This document shows, piece after piece, positions 23,601-33,900 of a stretch of 64,000 bases of DNA. This stretch comes from Lichina pygmaea (taxonomy: Eukaryota > Ascomycota > Lichinomycetes > Lichinales > Lichinaceae), in NCBI GenBank assembly GCA_963422465.1, contig OY730169.1, positions 2,232,001-2,296,000 on the forward strand, given 5' to 3'. The position numbers were made by a program, and so were the translations under genes. Position 1 is the first letter of the stretch. Every line of letters begins with the position of its first letter. Below the pieces are notes generated by a model. That model was not told where the DNA came from. It did not search any database and saw only the letters and a program-made list of their open reading frames with translations.

Positions 23601-23961
23601 AAATTGGAAAACGAAGAAACTAAGAACAAAGAAACTAGACCATGTTAAGGTCAGACCATTTTCAGTTGAAGAAAAAACCGGACCAGTCAACGTCAGACTG
23701 CGACTACCAAGGGATGCCAGAGTCCATCCAAACTTTCATATATCGATGATTGAACCAGCTGACCAGAGCACACCCTTGCAGGAAACATTCCATCACCAAC
23801 CTGAAGAAGAACAAGAGTTTGAGGTTGAACAGATCCTGGCTAGAAAAGGTCAGCAATACCTTGTCAAGTGGAAAGGATACCCAGACTCGGAGAATACCTG
23901 GGAACCACTCAAGAACCTCGTGAACTGCCAGCTTCTTCTGCGACAGTTTTGGCAGGAGTAG
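20668..23961 (+). pseudogene. B1 pol (protease-RT-RNase H-integrase-chromodomain)
   Basis: Protease motif LVDSGASGNYI (about 20743-20775). Reverse transcriptase with AYLDDILVYS (about 21800-21830) and FGLTNTPATCQ. RNase H with KTDASDQAVGACLCQ and later ILTDHKNL. Integrase with catalytic-core blocks (DFITKLPKS, DRFTKYLI, TAYHPRTDSQTERAN). C-terminal chromodomain [20 protein letters not shown] (about 23857-23920). The chromodomain implies targeting to methylated-histone chromatin. Decayed but with long intact stretches. Confidence 0.93.
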
Positions 23962-24094
23962 GACCGAACAGCTCGGTCTGCAGGAGGGACGTGTCAATGA
24001 CCGATCAAGTCAAATCCTCGCCATCCGACTCCATCTCTTTCACCAAGCACTGAAGCTTCTGCCTCGCACAGACCTCGGCGCCCTCCAACACCTT

Positions 24095-24409
24095 TCACTT
24101 CCGAGACAGACAAGCCTGCACTGTGGCAAGTTGTTCAAAGAGTGCATCACGTGTTGCCTCGTCAGTGGCAACATCCTCACGGAGGTTATCCCAGAACATG
24201 TTCAAAGATTCCCAGGACACAGAGACACAAGACCTTCCGCGCTGAGTGCACACAGCACATTTCAACTTATCGTCTTCTCCCGGCATCTGGAAGCACAGAC
24301 GACCACGGAGAACACAAAAGTCACAGGGCGTACGCGAAACAAAACCCCGATCGCGGATTTGAGCAGCCAGCTGAGTTCGGCTAATAGTCGCACGTGACTT
24401 TGGAGGCAT
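24095..24409 (-). CDS. Antisense Zn(II)2Cys6-like frame of B1 (104 aa)
   Basis: Open frame on the strand opposite gag-pol, between the chromodomain and the 3' LTR. Six cysteines C29, C32, C39, C51, C54, C61 give the spacing 2-6-11-2-6, which fits the Zn(II)2Cys6 binuclear cluster of fungal transcription factors. The basic PCDFCVLRGRLCF and KCAVCTQRGRSC loops resemble it too. A conserved SWESLN block and a helical, acidic tail follow. The ATG (24409) is 43 bp from the LTR and about 70 bp downstream of an antisense TATA box in that LTR (24478-24486). Relatives sit at the same place in B2 and D. As I recall, similar small hypothetical proteins are common in fungal genomes. DNA binding is inferred. 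Confidence 0.75.
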   Translation of the reverse strand: MPPKSRATISRTQLAAQIRDRGFVSRTPCDFCVLRGRLCFQMPGEDDKLKCAVCTQRGRSCVSVSWESLNMFWDNLREDVATDEATRDALFEQLATVQACLSRK

Positions 24410-24452
24410 GACCAGATTTTATCAAGATGATGAAAGATGGAGAGGAGGATAG

Positions 24453-25046
24453 TGTTACGACCCAGGAGGAACACAGTCTTTATATACTCACAGAAAGCAG
24501 CAGACAGGATACTGGACGGAAGTACCAGACAGCGTGACACGGGAACCGGTCACGTGACTGGCGAGACAAACCAGGGGGTGCTCGCCGCAGCATGCATATG
24601 CACGAACAAGTGAGCAAAGTGAGCAGAGCTCACCCAGCTTGCCGCAGCGTGCATGAAAAGTGAGCAAAGTGAGCAGAGCTCACCCAGCTCACCGCAGCGT
24701 GCATGAAAAGTGAGCAAAGTGAGCAGAGCTCACCCAGCTCACTGCAGCGTGCATGAAAAGTGAGCAAAGTGAGCAGAGCTCACTCTGCTCACAAACTGGG
24801 CACTATATAGCCAGGCGATAGTTCCCCTATGGAATGATCGTCTTCAACTCATGTTGTGATCCAGACAACTAGATCTACTTCAATACAATCCTTTTGTACG
24901 AAGCTGTTGATCAGGTGTCACCACCACCACGTTCCACCAAACCCCTTCGCACTCCTTGACACTCCTCTCCTGCGAGAACCAACCCGCCTTCCGCCTCTCG
25001 CCCTAATCCTATACTCGGATAGGACGGTACAGTACGGACCGCAACA
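24453..25046 (+). repeat. B1 3' LTR (594 bp)
   Basis: Same ends as the 5' copy. The hairpin array is at about 24610-24792. It is preceded by the purine tract and followed by TSD CAGAA. Confidence 0.94.
24478..24486 (-). promoter_or_regulatory. Antisense TATA box in B1 3' LTR
   Basis: TATATAAAG on the minus strand, near the outer edge of the LTR and about 70 bp upstream of the antisense ATG. The same word is at 29432-29440 in B2. Likely core promoter for the antisense frame. Confidence 0.6.
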
Positions 25047-25051
25047 CAGAA

Positions 25052-26730
25052 CTGAGGTATGATGTTCACAACAAAGAGTTGCTAGCAATCATCGACGTAT
25101 TCCAAGAATGGAGGCCTTACTTGGAGGGGGTAAAATACATGGTAGACGTGTACTCAGACCACAAGAACTTAGCTTACTTCACAACAACAAAGAAGCTAAA
25201 CTGACAACAAGTTCGATGGGCAGAGTTGTTAGCATCATACAACTTCCAAATCCTCTACCGGAAGGGCACTGAAAATACTTGAGCGGACACTCTCAGCAGG
25301 CGACCAGACCTGATAGATGAGAAAACAACAGAGGAACACCCAATCCTAGCGACAAAAGGACAAACCCTGGTCTATGCCCAACCCCAACTGGCAACAACAG
25401 AAACAAAGAGTCCACTCCTTACCCTTGGCCACAAGACAGCAAACAAAAAGGAAATTATGCCAGAAAGAGCACAAGAGGAGGTGATCTGGAGGCACTATAA
25501 CAGGCCTTTGCACAGACACCCCGGGTGAGATAAAACCTTGGAGAAAATCCAAAGGAATTACCACTTCGACAGAATGAAGTGCAAGGTGACAGAGTTCATT
25601 CACAACTGTGAACAGTGTGTGAAGAACAAGCCATCAAGACATAAGCTCTATGGGCAGGCACAGCAAATAGACCTACCCAAGGCACTATAGGAAACTATCA
25701 TGATGGATTTTGTGGTCAAGTTGCCAAAGTCAACAGACCCAGCAACAAAGATGGTATATGATAGCATTTTGGTTGTTGACAAGCTCACCAAATACACCCA
25801 CCTGGTCCTGTGGAAAGAGTCAGGAACTGCGAACAAACTCGCGAGTGTCCTACTCAGAGAGCTGGTAAGCCACTGAGGGCTACCAAAGACAATCATCTCA
25901 GATCAAGACAAACTCTTCACTTTGAAATTCTGGAACACGTGGACAAGGCAACTTGACATTGATACAAGGATGTCAACAGCCTACCACCCACAAACTGACA
26001 GACAAACTGAGTGGACAAACCAGACAATAGAGCAGTATCTACGACACTACATCAACCACCAGCAGGATAACTGGGTGGAACTGCTACCAATAGCCCAGTT
26101 TGCGTACAATGACCAGCAACATAGTGTGACAGGGACAACACTATTCTTTGCGAACTACGGAAGAAACCCCTGATGGCAGGCAACAGCAGGAGGTGATATT
26201 GTTGATGTTAGCAAACTCGCTGCTATGCACAAGATAATGAAAACAATGATCAACTGTGCCCAGAACACCACTGCCCACTGATTACACAACAAAAGGTTGA
26301 AGAGACCAACCCTGGAAAAGGAGGATAAGGTCTACCTATCAACAAAAAACCTGCGCTCAAAGCGACTAAGCAAAAAGCTGGATCACGTACGAATCAGACT
26401 ATTCAAAATCAAGAAGCGCACTGGGAAGGTCAACTATCAACTGAGACTACCACAAAAAGCAAGGATACACTGAGTATTCCACGTCTCACTGCTTGAACCA
26501 GCACCCAGTGATGCAGAGATTGAGACAGAATGGAACTTCGAGGATGATGAAGAAGAGTACAATGTTGAAAGGATCCTGGATAGTCAAAGAAACAGACGGA
26601 AAACTGAGTACCTGGTGAAGTGGTTAGGATTTGACGAAGAGGAAAATTTGTGGGAACCAACCGAGAACTTCAGCCCTGCGATGAACCAGAAGCTGGTGGA
26701 TTACCACCAAGCAAACCTGCAGCGACCAGG
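25052..26730 (+). pseudogene. A1 pol, C-terminal part (RNase H end, integrase, chromodomain)
   Basis: Continues A1 after B1. RNase H block ([18 protein letters not shown]), integrase zinc-binding and core regions (about 25.5-26.2 kb, STAYHPQTDRQTE) and a chromodomain TEYLVKWLGFDEEENLWEPT (about 26605-26664). Decayed. Confidence 0.87.
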
Positions 26731-27155
26731 TCTGACGGAGACAACAGCTCGAGAGAAGCCAAAGCCTCTGAAGAGAAGATGTCCTCAAAGGATGGTGGAG
26801 CAGCAGCCTGACTGGCCTCCTGTTCGCGGATAACACAGAGAGCCTCCTGTTCCTGAGCATCAAGGGATTCCTGATCCTTGATGGCGGACAGCTCACGACG
26901 GATGGCATCAGCCTCCTTCTGTGAGAGATGACCCAGCTGCCAGCGGAGGTGGATCTGCCAGGGAAGCAACTTTGACAATTGGTCATCAGTCTTCCGCAGC
27001 TGAGCCTTGAGCTGCTCACACTCAAGTTCCATCTTCTTCCATTCTGATTCTGAGAGATGAAGGTCGCAGCGATGACTCTTCTCAACACACCGACAACAAA
27101 AAGATGATGCGGAGCTCATGACACACTTGGTGTGGTCGCGACAACAAGCACCGCA
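26670..27155 (-). CDS. Antisense Zn(II)2Cys6-like coiled-coil frame of A1
   Basis: Opposite strand to A1 pol, overlapping tail-to-tail with the end of the chromodomain. The ATG at 27119 opens a 149-codon frame starting MSSASSFCCRCVEKSHRCD. The same frame is open upstream and contains CGACCRDHTKC (27155-27123). Together the cysteines read C-x2-C-x6-C-x8-C-x2-C-x6-C, a Zn2Cys6-type pattern; A2 keeps all six. A coiled coil follows (ELECEQLKAQLRKTDDQLSK), as in dimeric zinc-cluster regulators, then an acidic/Ser-rich tail (FEDIFSSEALASLELLSPSD) that looks like an activation region. The real start, perhaps after an intron, is not resolved. Confidence 0.72.
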   Translation of the reverse strand, partial: CGACCRDHTKCVMSSASSFCCRCVEKSHRCDLHLSESEWKKMELECEQLKAQLRKTDDQLSKLLPWQIHLRWQLGHLSQKEADAIRRELSAIKDQESLDAQEQEALCVIREQEASQAAAPPSFEDIFSSEALASLELLSPSDLVAAGLLGGNPPASGSSQG

Positions 27156-27303
27156 TGTGATTTTCGATTCCTTGCCTATTTTGCCAATACGACAAGAGAG
27201 AAAACTGCGACAACAAGTTCAAGTTGTCTGGCTTTGGTTCATGACAAAAGAGGAGCAGGAACAAAAAGGATCTGGGGACAGAACCCTTGGAGGGAGGGGA
27301 TAG

Positions 27304-27766
27304 TGTTAAGGCCTAGGCCGGAACAGCCCAGGTAAGTGAGGGAGGAGTGTTAGTCATGTGGAACAACATCTGACTGATCTGGTGGATGAGCAGGAGCTAA
27401 GCGAGGAGCTTGTCCGGTGGACAAGCAGGAGCTAAGCGAGGAGCTCGTCCGGTGGATGAGTAGAAGCTAAGCAAGAAGCTTGTCTGGTGGACGAGCAGGA
27501 GCTAAGCGAGGAGCTCATCCACGCAAAAAGATGATACCCCTCGAGGAGACCCCCCCCCCTTGGGGCATCTGTATAAAGACCCCCCAAAGAGTCCGGAGGG
27601 ATTAGCTCTCCAGGCTGAACACACAATACGAACCCATCGTACTGAGACAATAGCACAGGAGAGTTACCCCACCTGTCTATTCCTCTACCGAGTCCCTGTC
27701 TAGAATCCGCCCTGCGAAGCAACAGACCGAGCCGCCTTCTGTGTGAACCCGGCCCGGCCTGTAACA
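27304..27766 (+). repeat. A1 3' LTR (463 bp)
   Basis: Matches the 5' LTR but has four 35-bp hairpin units (27380-27519) instead of two, which accounts exactly for the 70-bp length difference. Followed by TSD TCTAG. Confidence 0.94.
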
Positions 27767-28985
27767 TCTAGTTAGAAAAAACTGCCCAGGAAAGTACAGT
27801 CTTGGGGAGTGGTCCCAGGATTGTGCAACTACTGCTAGGAACCAGGTGACTCTTTGTGAATAACTGGAAGAAGTCTCCAAAAGAGCCTCACCAATCCCAG
27901 CCAAAAAGAACTGCTGGAAGACATCTAAAATCACATAATGTCTAAAAAAAACCAGAGAAAGAGAAAGAAAACCAGTCTTCTCCAAGCTTCCAGCAACCCC
28001 CAGTGGCCAACTCCCTGACAGACTAATCCCAGACTCAAGAAAAAGAAGAAGAGAAGAGGCTGACACCTCCCCAGCTAGTGGAAGAATGACTTATCCACAC
28101 AAAAACTCCCCAACATATCAAAAAAACATGGGATAGTATTCTGTCCAAAGTGGTAGAAGCTCTGGACAAAGATGTCCCCACTCACTCACCTAACTCCCAG
28201 AGTCTCCAGAAGATACTTGAGAGACTGGACAGTATTGAGAAACAAGTCCAAAAACAAAGCACCAAGCCAACATATACCCAGGTAGCCCAAAAAACAGCAG
28301 GACAGGAAATCCCTGTTCCAACCAGAATCCATAGTGAAATCACCATCAGACCTGGAACTCAGACTGGCCAGCTAGCAAACAGAACACCAGCCCAGCTTAT
28401 GGAAGCTCTCAAGAAGAAAATACCACTCTCCTGCCAAAAAGAAATAAGAGTAGCCAGAAAACTACTCTCAGAAGATATTATAATCTCTCTGGAAACTTCT
28501 CAAGCCAAGACTCAGCTAGAGGAAAACAAGGACTGGATCCCAGCTGTCTTTACAGTAGAGGCCAAGATATCACCCAGAATCTTTCCAGTGCTAGTCTATA
28601 GGGTGCAGACAAAAGACTTCAAGCCAGAGAACCTGGAGGAAACAAAAAAGCAATCTTCTCCCAAAACCCTGGGATGGAAAGTAAGGTCAACATCCTAAGA
28701 ATCTACTAGTCCAGAAAAGCCAAACTCCTCCAGAAGCCAGTCACATCTCTACATCTGGATCTAGCCACCCCAGAGCAAGCAAACTTTCTAATTAAGAAAG
28801 AAGTAGTTCTAGGATACACTCTACATAAGGTAGAACCAGCCCTGCTAGCAACATCAGTCACCCAGTACTACAAATATGCTAGGTTTGGACACTAAGCACA
28901 CACTTGCCAAGCCCAAGCCCAGTGCACAGTCTGTGGAGGAAAGTATGCCAGAAGAGATTGCCAGACTCCTCCAGAAACTCTAACA
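27767..28985 (+). mobile_element. LINE-1, piece 2 (5' UTR end and ORF1)
   Basis: LINE-1 resumes at the TCTAG duplication and runs to the B2 insertion (TSD TAACA 28981-28985). It holds the end of the 5' UTR and most of ORF1. Confidence 0.85.
27938..28985 (+). pseudogene. LINE-1 ORF1 (Tad-like nucleic-acid-binding protein), split
   Basis: Starts with basic MSKKNQRKRKK at 27938; an early TGA follows. The longest open piece is 28150-28698 (coiled-coil-like ILERLDSIEKQVQKQ). Downstream is the conserved block TPEQANFLIKKEVVLGYTLH, then CCHC-type knuckles: a first one with Tyr in place of Cys (YYKYARFGH), CTVCGGKYARRDC, and, beyond the B2 insertion at 40690-40735, CANCKGNHPAWSKSC. Three knuckles at the end of ORF1 are typical of fungal Tad1-clade LINEs. 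Several stops make it inactive. Confidence 0.8.
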
Positions 28986-29465
28986 TGTTGCGGTCTGTAC
29001 TGTACTGTCCTATCCGAGTATAGGATTAGGGTGAGAGGTGGAAGGCAGGTTGGTTCTCACAGGAGAGAAGTGTCAAGGAGTGCGAAGGGGTTTGGTGGAA
29101 TGTGGTGGTGGTGACACCTGATCAATGGCTTCGTACAAAAGGATTGTATTGAAGTAGATCTAGTTGTCTGGATCACAACATAAGTTGAAGATGATTGTTC
29201 CATAAGGGAACTATCGCCAGACTATATAGTGCTCAGTTCGTGAGCACAGTGAGCTCTGCTCACTTTGCTCACTCAGTGAGATCGGTGAGCTCTGCTCACT
29301 TTGCTCACTTGTTCGTGTATATGCATGCTGCGGCGAGCACCCCCTGGTTTGTCTCACCGGTCACGTGACTGGTTCCCATGTCACGCTGTCTGGTACTTCC
29401 GTCCAGTATCCTGTCTGCTGCTTTCTGTGAGTATATAAAGACTGTGTTCCTCCTGGGTTGTAACA
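28986..29465 (-). repeat. B2 3' LTR (480 bp, left)
   Basis: Reverse complement of the B LTR: starts TGTTGCGGTC and ends GGGTTGTAACA. The hairpin array is reduced to two cores (about 29257-29310). The TATA pointing to the antisense frame is at 29432-29440. Confidence 0.93.
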
Positions 29466-29508
29466 CTATCCTCCTCTCTATCTTTCATCATCTTGATGAA
29501 ATCTGGTC

Positions 29509-29823
29509 ATGCCTCCAAAGTCACATGTGACTGTTAGCCGAACTCAGCTTGCTGCTCAAATCTGTGATCAGGGTTTTGTTTTGCGTATGCCCTGCAACTT
29601 TTGTGTTCTCCGTGGTTGTCTGTGCTTCCAGATACTGGGAGAAGACAATAAGTTGAAATGTGCTGCGTGCACTTGGCATGGAAGGTCTTGTGTCTCTGTG
29701 TCCTGGGAATCTCTGAACATGTCCTGGGACAACCTCTGTGAGGATGTGGCCACTGACAAGGCAACACGCGACACACTCTTTGAACAACTTGCCACAGTGC
29801 AGGCTTATCTGTCTCGGAAGTGA
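29509..29823 (+). CDS. Antisense Zn(II)2Cys6-like frame of B2 (104 aa)
   Basis: Same length and cysteine spacing (2-6-11-2-6) as the B1 copy: PCNFCVLRGCLCF and KCAACTWHGRSC, then SVSWESLNM. It is the one frame of B2 that still reads through at full B1 length, while the surrounding pol is heavily decayed. The ATG lies 43 bp from the LTR and about 70 bp from the TATATAAAG in it. Confidence 0.75.
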   Translation: MPPKSHVTVSRTQLAAQICDQGFVLRMPCNFCVLRGCLCFQILGEDNKLKCAACTWHGRSCVSVSWESLNMSWDNLCEDVATDKATRDTLFEQLATVQAYLSRK

Positions 29824-29929
29824 AAGGTGTTGGAGGGTGCTGAGGTCTGTGCGAGGCAGAAGCTTCAGTGCTTGGTGAAAGAGATGGAGTTGGATGGTGA
29901 GGATTTGACTTGATCAGTTATTGACACAT

Positions 29930-30664
29930 CCCTCCTGCAGGCTGAGCTGTTCAGTCCTGCTCCTGCTGAAACTGTCGCAGAAGAAGCTGGCAGTTTGCGA
30001 GATTCTTGAGTGGTTCCCAGGTATTTTCCGAGTCTGGGTATCCTTTCCACTTGACAAGGTATTGCTGACCTTTCCTAGCCAGGATCTGTCAAACTTCAAA
30101 CTCTTGTTCTTCTTCAGGTTGGTAATGAAATGTTTCCTGCAAGGGTGTGCTCTGGTCAGCTGGTTCAATCATCAATATGTGAAAGTTGGGGTGTACCCGA
30201 GCGTCTCTCGGTAGTCACAGTCTGATGTTGACTGGTCTAGTTTTTTCTTCGACTGAAAATAGTCTGACCTTGACATAGTCCAGTTTCTTTGTTCTTGGTT
30301 TCTTGACTTTCCAATTTCTTGTGAGGAGGTAGACTTTATCCCCCTTCTTTAGCTGAGGTGCCATTTTCAATTTCTTGTCTATTTGACGTTGCATTCTTTC
30401 TGAGGTCTCTTGAAGGTAGTGCCTCATCATCGTGTGCATTTGTTGTAGGAGCTTGTTGTGTTGGAGTGCTTTCTCTGTGTTTGGTGAAGCTCTGCTTGGC
30501 ATCCTGATGTTCGCATGTTGTCCAAAGTTGGCAAAAAATAGTGATTCCTTTGTTGAGTCTGATCTGTGCTGGTTGATTGCCAGCTGTGCCACCAGTAATA
30601 ACTGTACCCAATTGCTGTGGGTCTGGTTGATGTAATGCTGTAAGTAAGTCTCCAGGACTTGGTT
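29930..30664 (-). pseudogene. B2 pol, C-terminal part (integrase end, chromodomain)
   Basis: Chromodomain and C-terminal integrase of B2 (blocks KKGDKVYLLTRNWK, SVEEKTRPVNIRL), ending at the C1 insertion (TSD TGCTC 30665-30669). Decayed. Confidence 0.85.
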
Positions 30665-30669
30665 TGCTC

Positions 30670-30943
30670 TGTGACGAGGCAATGGCAGAGCAGAACTCGA
30701 GCCTAACTGATTCGGTAACCTTGACCTGACTTGGCTTGAGACTTGAGACTTGGATTGATGTACAAGACGAAAGACAAGGAAGGAAGAAAAAGAGAAAGGA
30801 AGAGAAGAAGCTGGGGGAGCAGGAGAAGTTCTTATAGGCAGGGGATCAGGCAACGGCGGAGCAAACAGGCAACAGTGCAGATGGAACTTCCCGGCAAGGT
30901 GCGTGACTTGTGCCAGATATGCAACTGGGCCAGAACTGTGACA
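30670..30943 (-). repeat. C1 3' LTR (274 bp, left)
   Basis: TGTGACGAGG ... ACTGTGACA; the sense reading is TGTCAC...GTCACA, with TATA-like CCTATAAGAA. Preceded on the sense strand by a G-rich tract. Confidence 0.94.
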
Positions 30944-30949
30944 TTACCC

Positions 30950-33900
30950 CCCTCCTTCACATCGCGAACTCCTGTGAGCCTCAGGCCACTCGTGGGTGTA
31001 GTTCCGTGGCCGTGGTTTCCTTGGGTATTTCTCATGGAAGTTGTAGATGGTGTCTTTGGCGTTGTCAAGATGCTCAATAGGCTCTTCAGTGGCATCTTCA
31101 ATTGGCCATCCGGACCATTTGACCAGGTACTTGAACTTCTGTCAAGATGTTGCTGGCTTGGAGTCAAGGATTTCTTCAACCTGGAACTCTTCATCTGTGT
31201 CTTGACCAATGACAGGGCCAGGGTGTTCATTTGATTGGCCAGGGATAGGATTAGCAGGTGTCAGACGTAGAAGGGAAACGTGAAAGACAGGGTGGATCTT
31301 GAGAGTGTGTGGAAGCTCCAGATGGCAGGCACGGCTTCCGACTGTCTTCAACACCTTGAATGGTCCAATCCACTTGTCGTCAAGCTTTTTGCATGGGTGG
31401 TGTGTCCTGATGTTCTTGGTATTCAGCCAAACAAGATCTCCAGTTTGATAGGACGGTGACAGGACTTGATGCAAATTGGCGGTGTGAGCTTGAGCTTCCT
31501 GGGATAGTCGGAGTTCCGCTTGCAACTGTTCCAGAATCTGCGTCATTTCTCCAGAGATTTCTATAGCATCTTGGTTGCAGGCTTCACTCATGGGTGTGAT
31601 GCTGAGCTGTGGATGGAACTCTTTGTTGGCAAAGAACGGTGACATGCCAGAGGAATCAGACTGGGAGTTGTTCTGCGTGAACTCTGCCAGAGGAAGCCAT
31701 TGGACCCAGTCATCTTGGAGATAGTTGACATAGGATCTCAGGTAGTGTTCAAGCTCCTGATTCTCTTGTTCTGTCTGACCATCTGTCTCTGGGTGGTGTC
31801 CTGAGGATAGTCGTAGCATGACATCAAGATGGGCACAGAGTGCTTTCCAGAATGAGCTGACAAACTGACCTCCTCTGTCTGAGACAATGCTCCTGGGTAA
31901 GCCATGGGTACGGACAACAAACTGGATGAACATCTGGACAAGATGCGAGGTTGTCATCTCAGCACATGGCACAAAGTGGCGTTCTTTGGTGAGACGGTCA
32001 GTGATGACCCAGATGTGCTTGGCACCAGGGAAGCAGGTATCTCTTGACTTGGGCAAGTCAGTAATGAAATCCATAGCCAGATCCTGCCAACATTGCTGAG
32101 GCACGGGAAGAGACAGCAGCTCTCCTTGGCGATCACGGGCAGGCTTTGCTTGAGAGCAGACATGACAATTCCTGATGTACTGCCGTATGATGTTCACCAT
32201 CTTTGGTCAATAGTACCAACGAGACAGAAGATTGTGGGTCTTGGCAATCCCAGTGTGGCCAGCCATTGCTTGGTCATGGGCTTCTTGGAACAGGTGTAGG
32301 CGTAGCTCATCGTTCTCAGGGATCCAGAGTCAGTTCTTGTAGAAGAGACAGTCATTTTCCAAGCTGCAGTCTGAGAGAGACACTTCTCGACTGTGCCTGA
32401 CACCATCCCTTAGCATCTGTGACACTGTTGCCACTGGATCACCTTCAGCAAGGTTGTTATAGGCAGCTTGGATGATGTCTGAAAGAGGTGTAGCATCAGG
32501 TTCAGTGTCAACTGGTGCAGCTTCTGAACGTCTCAGGATCTGGATGGGCTTGACTTGAACCTCTGAATGTGCAAGATTCTTGGGCTTGAGGACGACTTGC
32601 TCCCTGAAGTCTTGACGGGGATCACTGTCTGACGGGAGGTCTTGGGAACATTGAGTGAGGGCGTCAGCCTTGCACTGACTGCCTGGACGGTAGCTGATCT
32701 TGAAATTGAAGCGTGACAAGAACTCGCTCCAACGGGCTTGACGGCGGGAAAGGCGCTTTGACGACATGAAGTACTCCAAGTTCTTGTGATCAGAGATCAC
32801 TTTGACAGGTTCTGGAGATCCTTCAAGCTCTGCTTGCCATTCTTCAAAGGCACAGACAATTGCCAGCAACTCTTTGTCGTAGATCTTGTAGTTGCATTCT
32901 GCTGGCAGGTGGCGGCGTGACAAGAAGGCAACAGGGCGTAGAACTGCTTCATGATCTGGCTGTGACAGGACAGCACCAGAGACGTAGTCAGAAGCGTCAG
33001 TCTCAACAACACACTCCTTCTCCAGATCAAAGTGCTGCAGGATGGGTGCAGTGCTGAACGCCTTCTTGATGCTTTCGAACAAGTGCTGCTCTGGGGTTTC
33101 CCACTTGAAGGCAACATTCTTCTTGGTCAGAGCTGTGAGCGGGGATGCAAGCTTGGCAAAGTCTTTGATGAACCGGCGGTAGAAGTTTGCAAAGGCAATG
33201 AAGCTCTGCACTTCCTTGAGACTGGCAGGAGGATTCCACTCCTTGATGGCGTCAGTCTTGGCTGGGTCCATGCTCACAGATCTGGGTCAGCCATCTTCAG
33301 TGGCAGACTGAATGATGAGGCCAAGGTACTTGACTTGATGCACTTCAAAGTCACACTTGGAGATGTCAACTTGCAGGCTTGCGTTTCGTAGTTGACTGAG
33401 AACAAGCTTGATGTGCTTCCGGTGTTCCTTGAGTGTCTGACTGTAGACAAGGATGTCATCCACATAGGCAGTGCCAAAGACATCAAGGATGTCAGGTCCC
33501 AAAACATCATTGATGTAGTTCTGGAACGTGCTTGGAGCATTGGCAAGACCAAAGGGCATGACAAGGTATTCGTAGAGGCCTGAGCGTGTGCGGAACGCAG
33601 TCTTCCATTCTTCACCTTCCTTCATCCGGATACGGTTGAAGGCACCAACAATGTCAAGCTTGGTGTACCACACAGCTTTGCAAAGCTGGTCCAACGTCTC
33701 CCAGATCAGTGGTAGGGGGTAACAGTTCTTGATGGTGATGGTGTTGAGTGCTCTGTAGTCTACACAGAAACGCAATCCACCTCCTGGCTTCTTGACAAAG
33801 AGGACTGGTGCAGCAGCAGGTGATGAAGATGCTTGAATGAAGCCCTTGTTCAGGTTCTCTGTCAGGTACTTCTTGAGAACTTCAAGTTCTTCTCTGCTCA

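Larger units (their letters stand above)
18482..25046 (+). mobile_element. Element B1: Ty3/Gypsy chromovirus nested in A1
   Basis: Inserted into the A1 RNase H region with TSD CAGAA (18477-18481 and 25047-25051). A2 carries the uninterrupted site near 49,895-49,925, which confirms the insertion point. Parts: 5' LTR, gag with knuckle, protease, RT, RNase H, integrase, chromodomain, antisense Zn-cluster frame, purine tract GATGGAGAGGAGGATAG, 3' LTR. 6,565 bp. Broken, but the least decayed of the B group, with roughly five to ten lesions. Confidence 0.95.
14950..27766 (+). mobile_element. Element A1: Ty3/Gypsy chromovirus, with B1 nested inside
   Basis: LTR retrotransposon fossil inserted into LINE-1 with TSD TCTAG on both sides. 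The LTRs begin TGTTA and end TAACA. Parts in order: 5' LTR, gag with CCHC knuckle, protease, reverse transcriptase, RNase H (split by B1), integrase, chromodomain, antisense Zn-cluster frame, purine tract GGAGGGAGGGGATAG, 3' LTR. About 6.2 kb without B1. It is broken, with more than ten lesions. LTR differences are a few per cent, nearly all at CpG sites, so it is younger than LINE-1 and older than B1. Confidence 0.93.

Noticed and set aside
24131-24397. Sense-strand frames over the antisense zinc-cluster region (also 29521-29787 minus)
   Set aside because: No domain and no start near a promoter. The opposite strand has the conserved cysteines, so these are its mirror.
23962-24452. Envelope-like gene between integrase and 3' LTR
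   Set aside because: The only credible frame there is antisense, with a zinc-cluster pattern; no signal peptide or transmembrane segment is seen.
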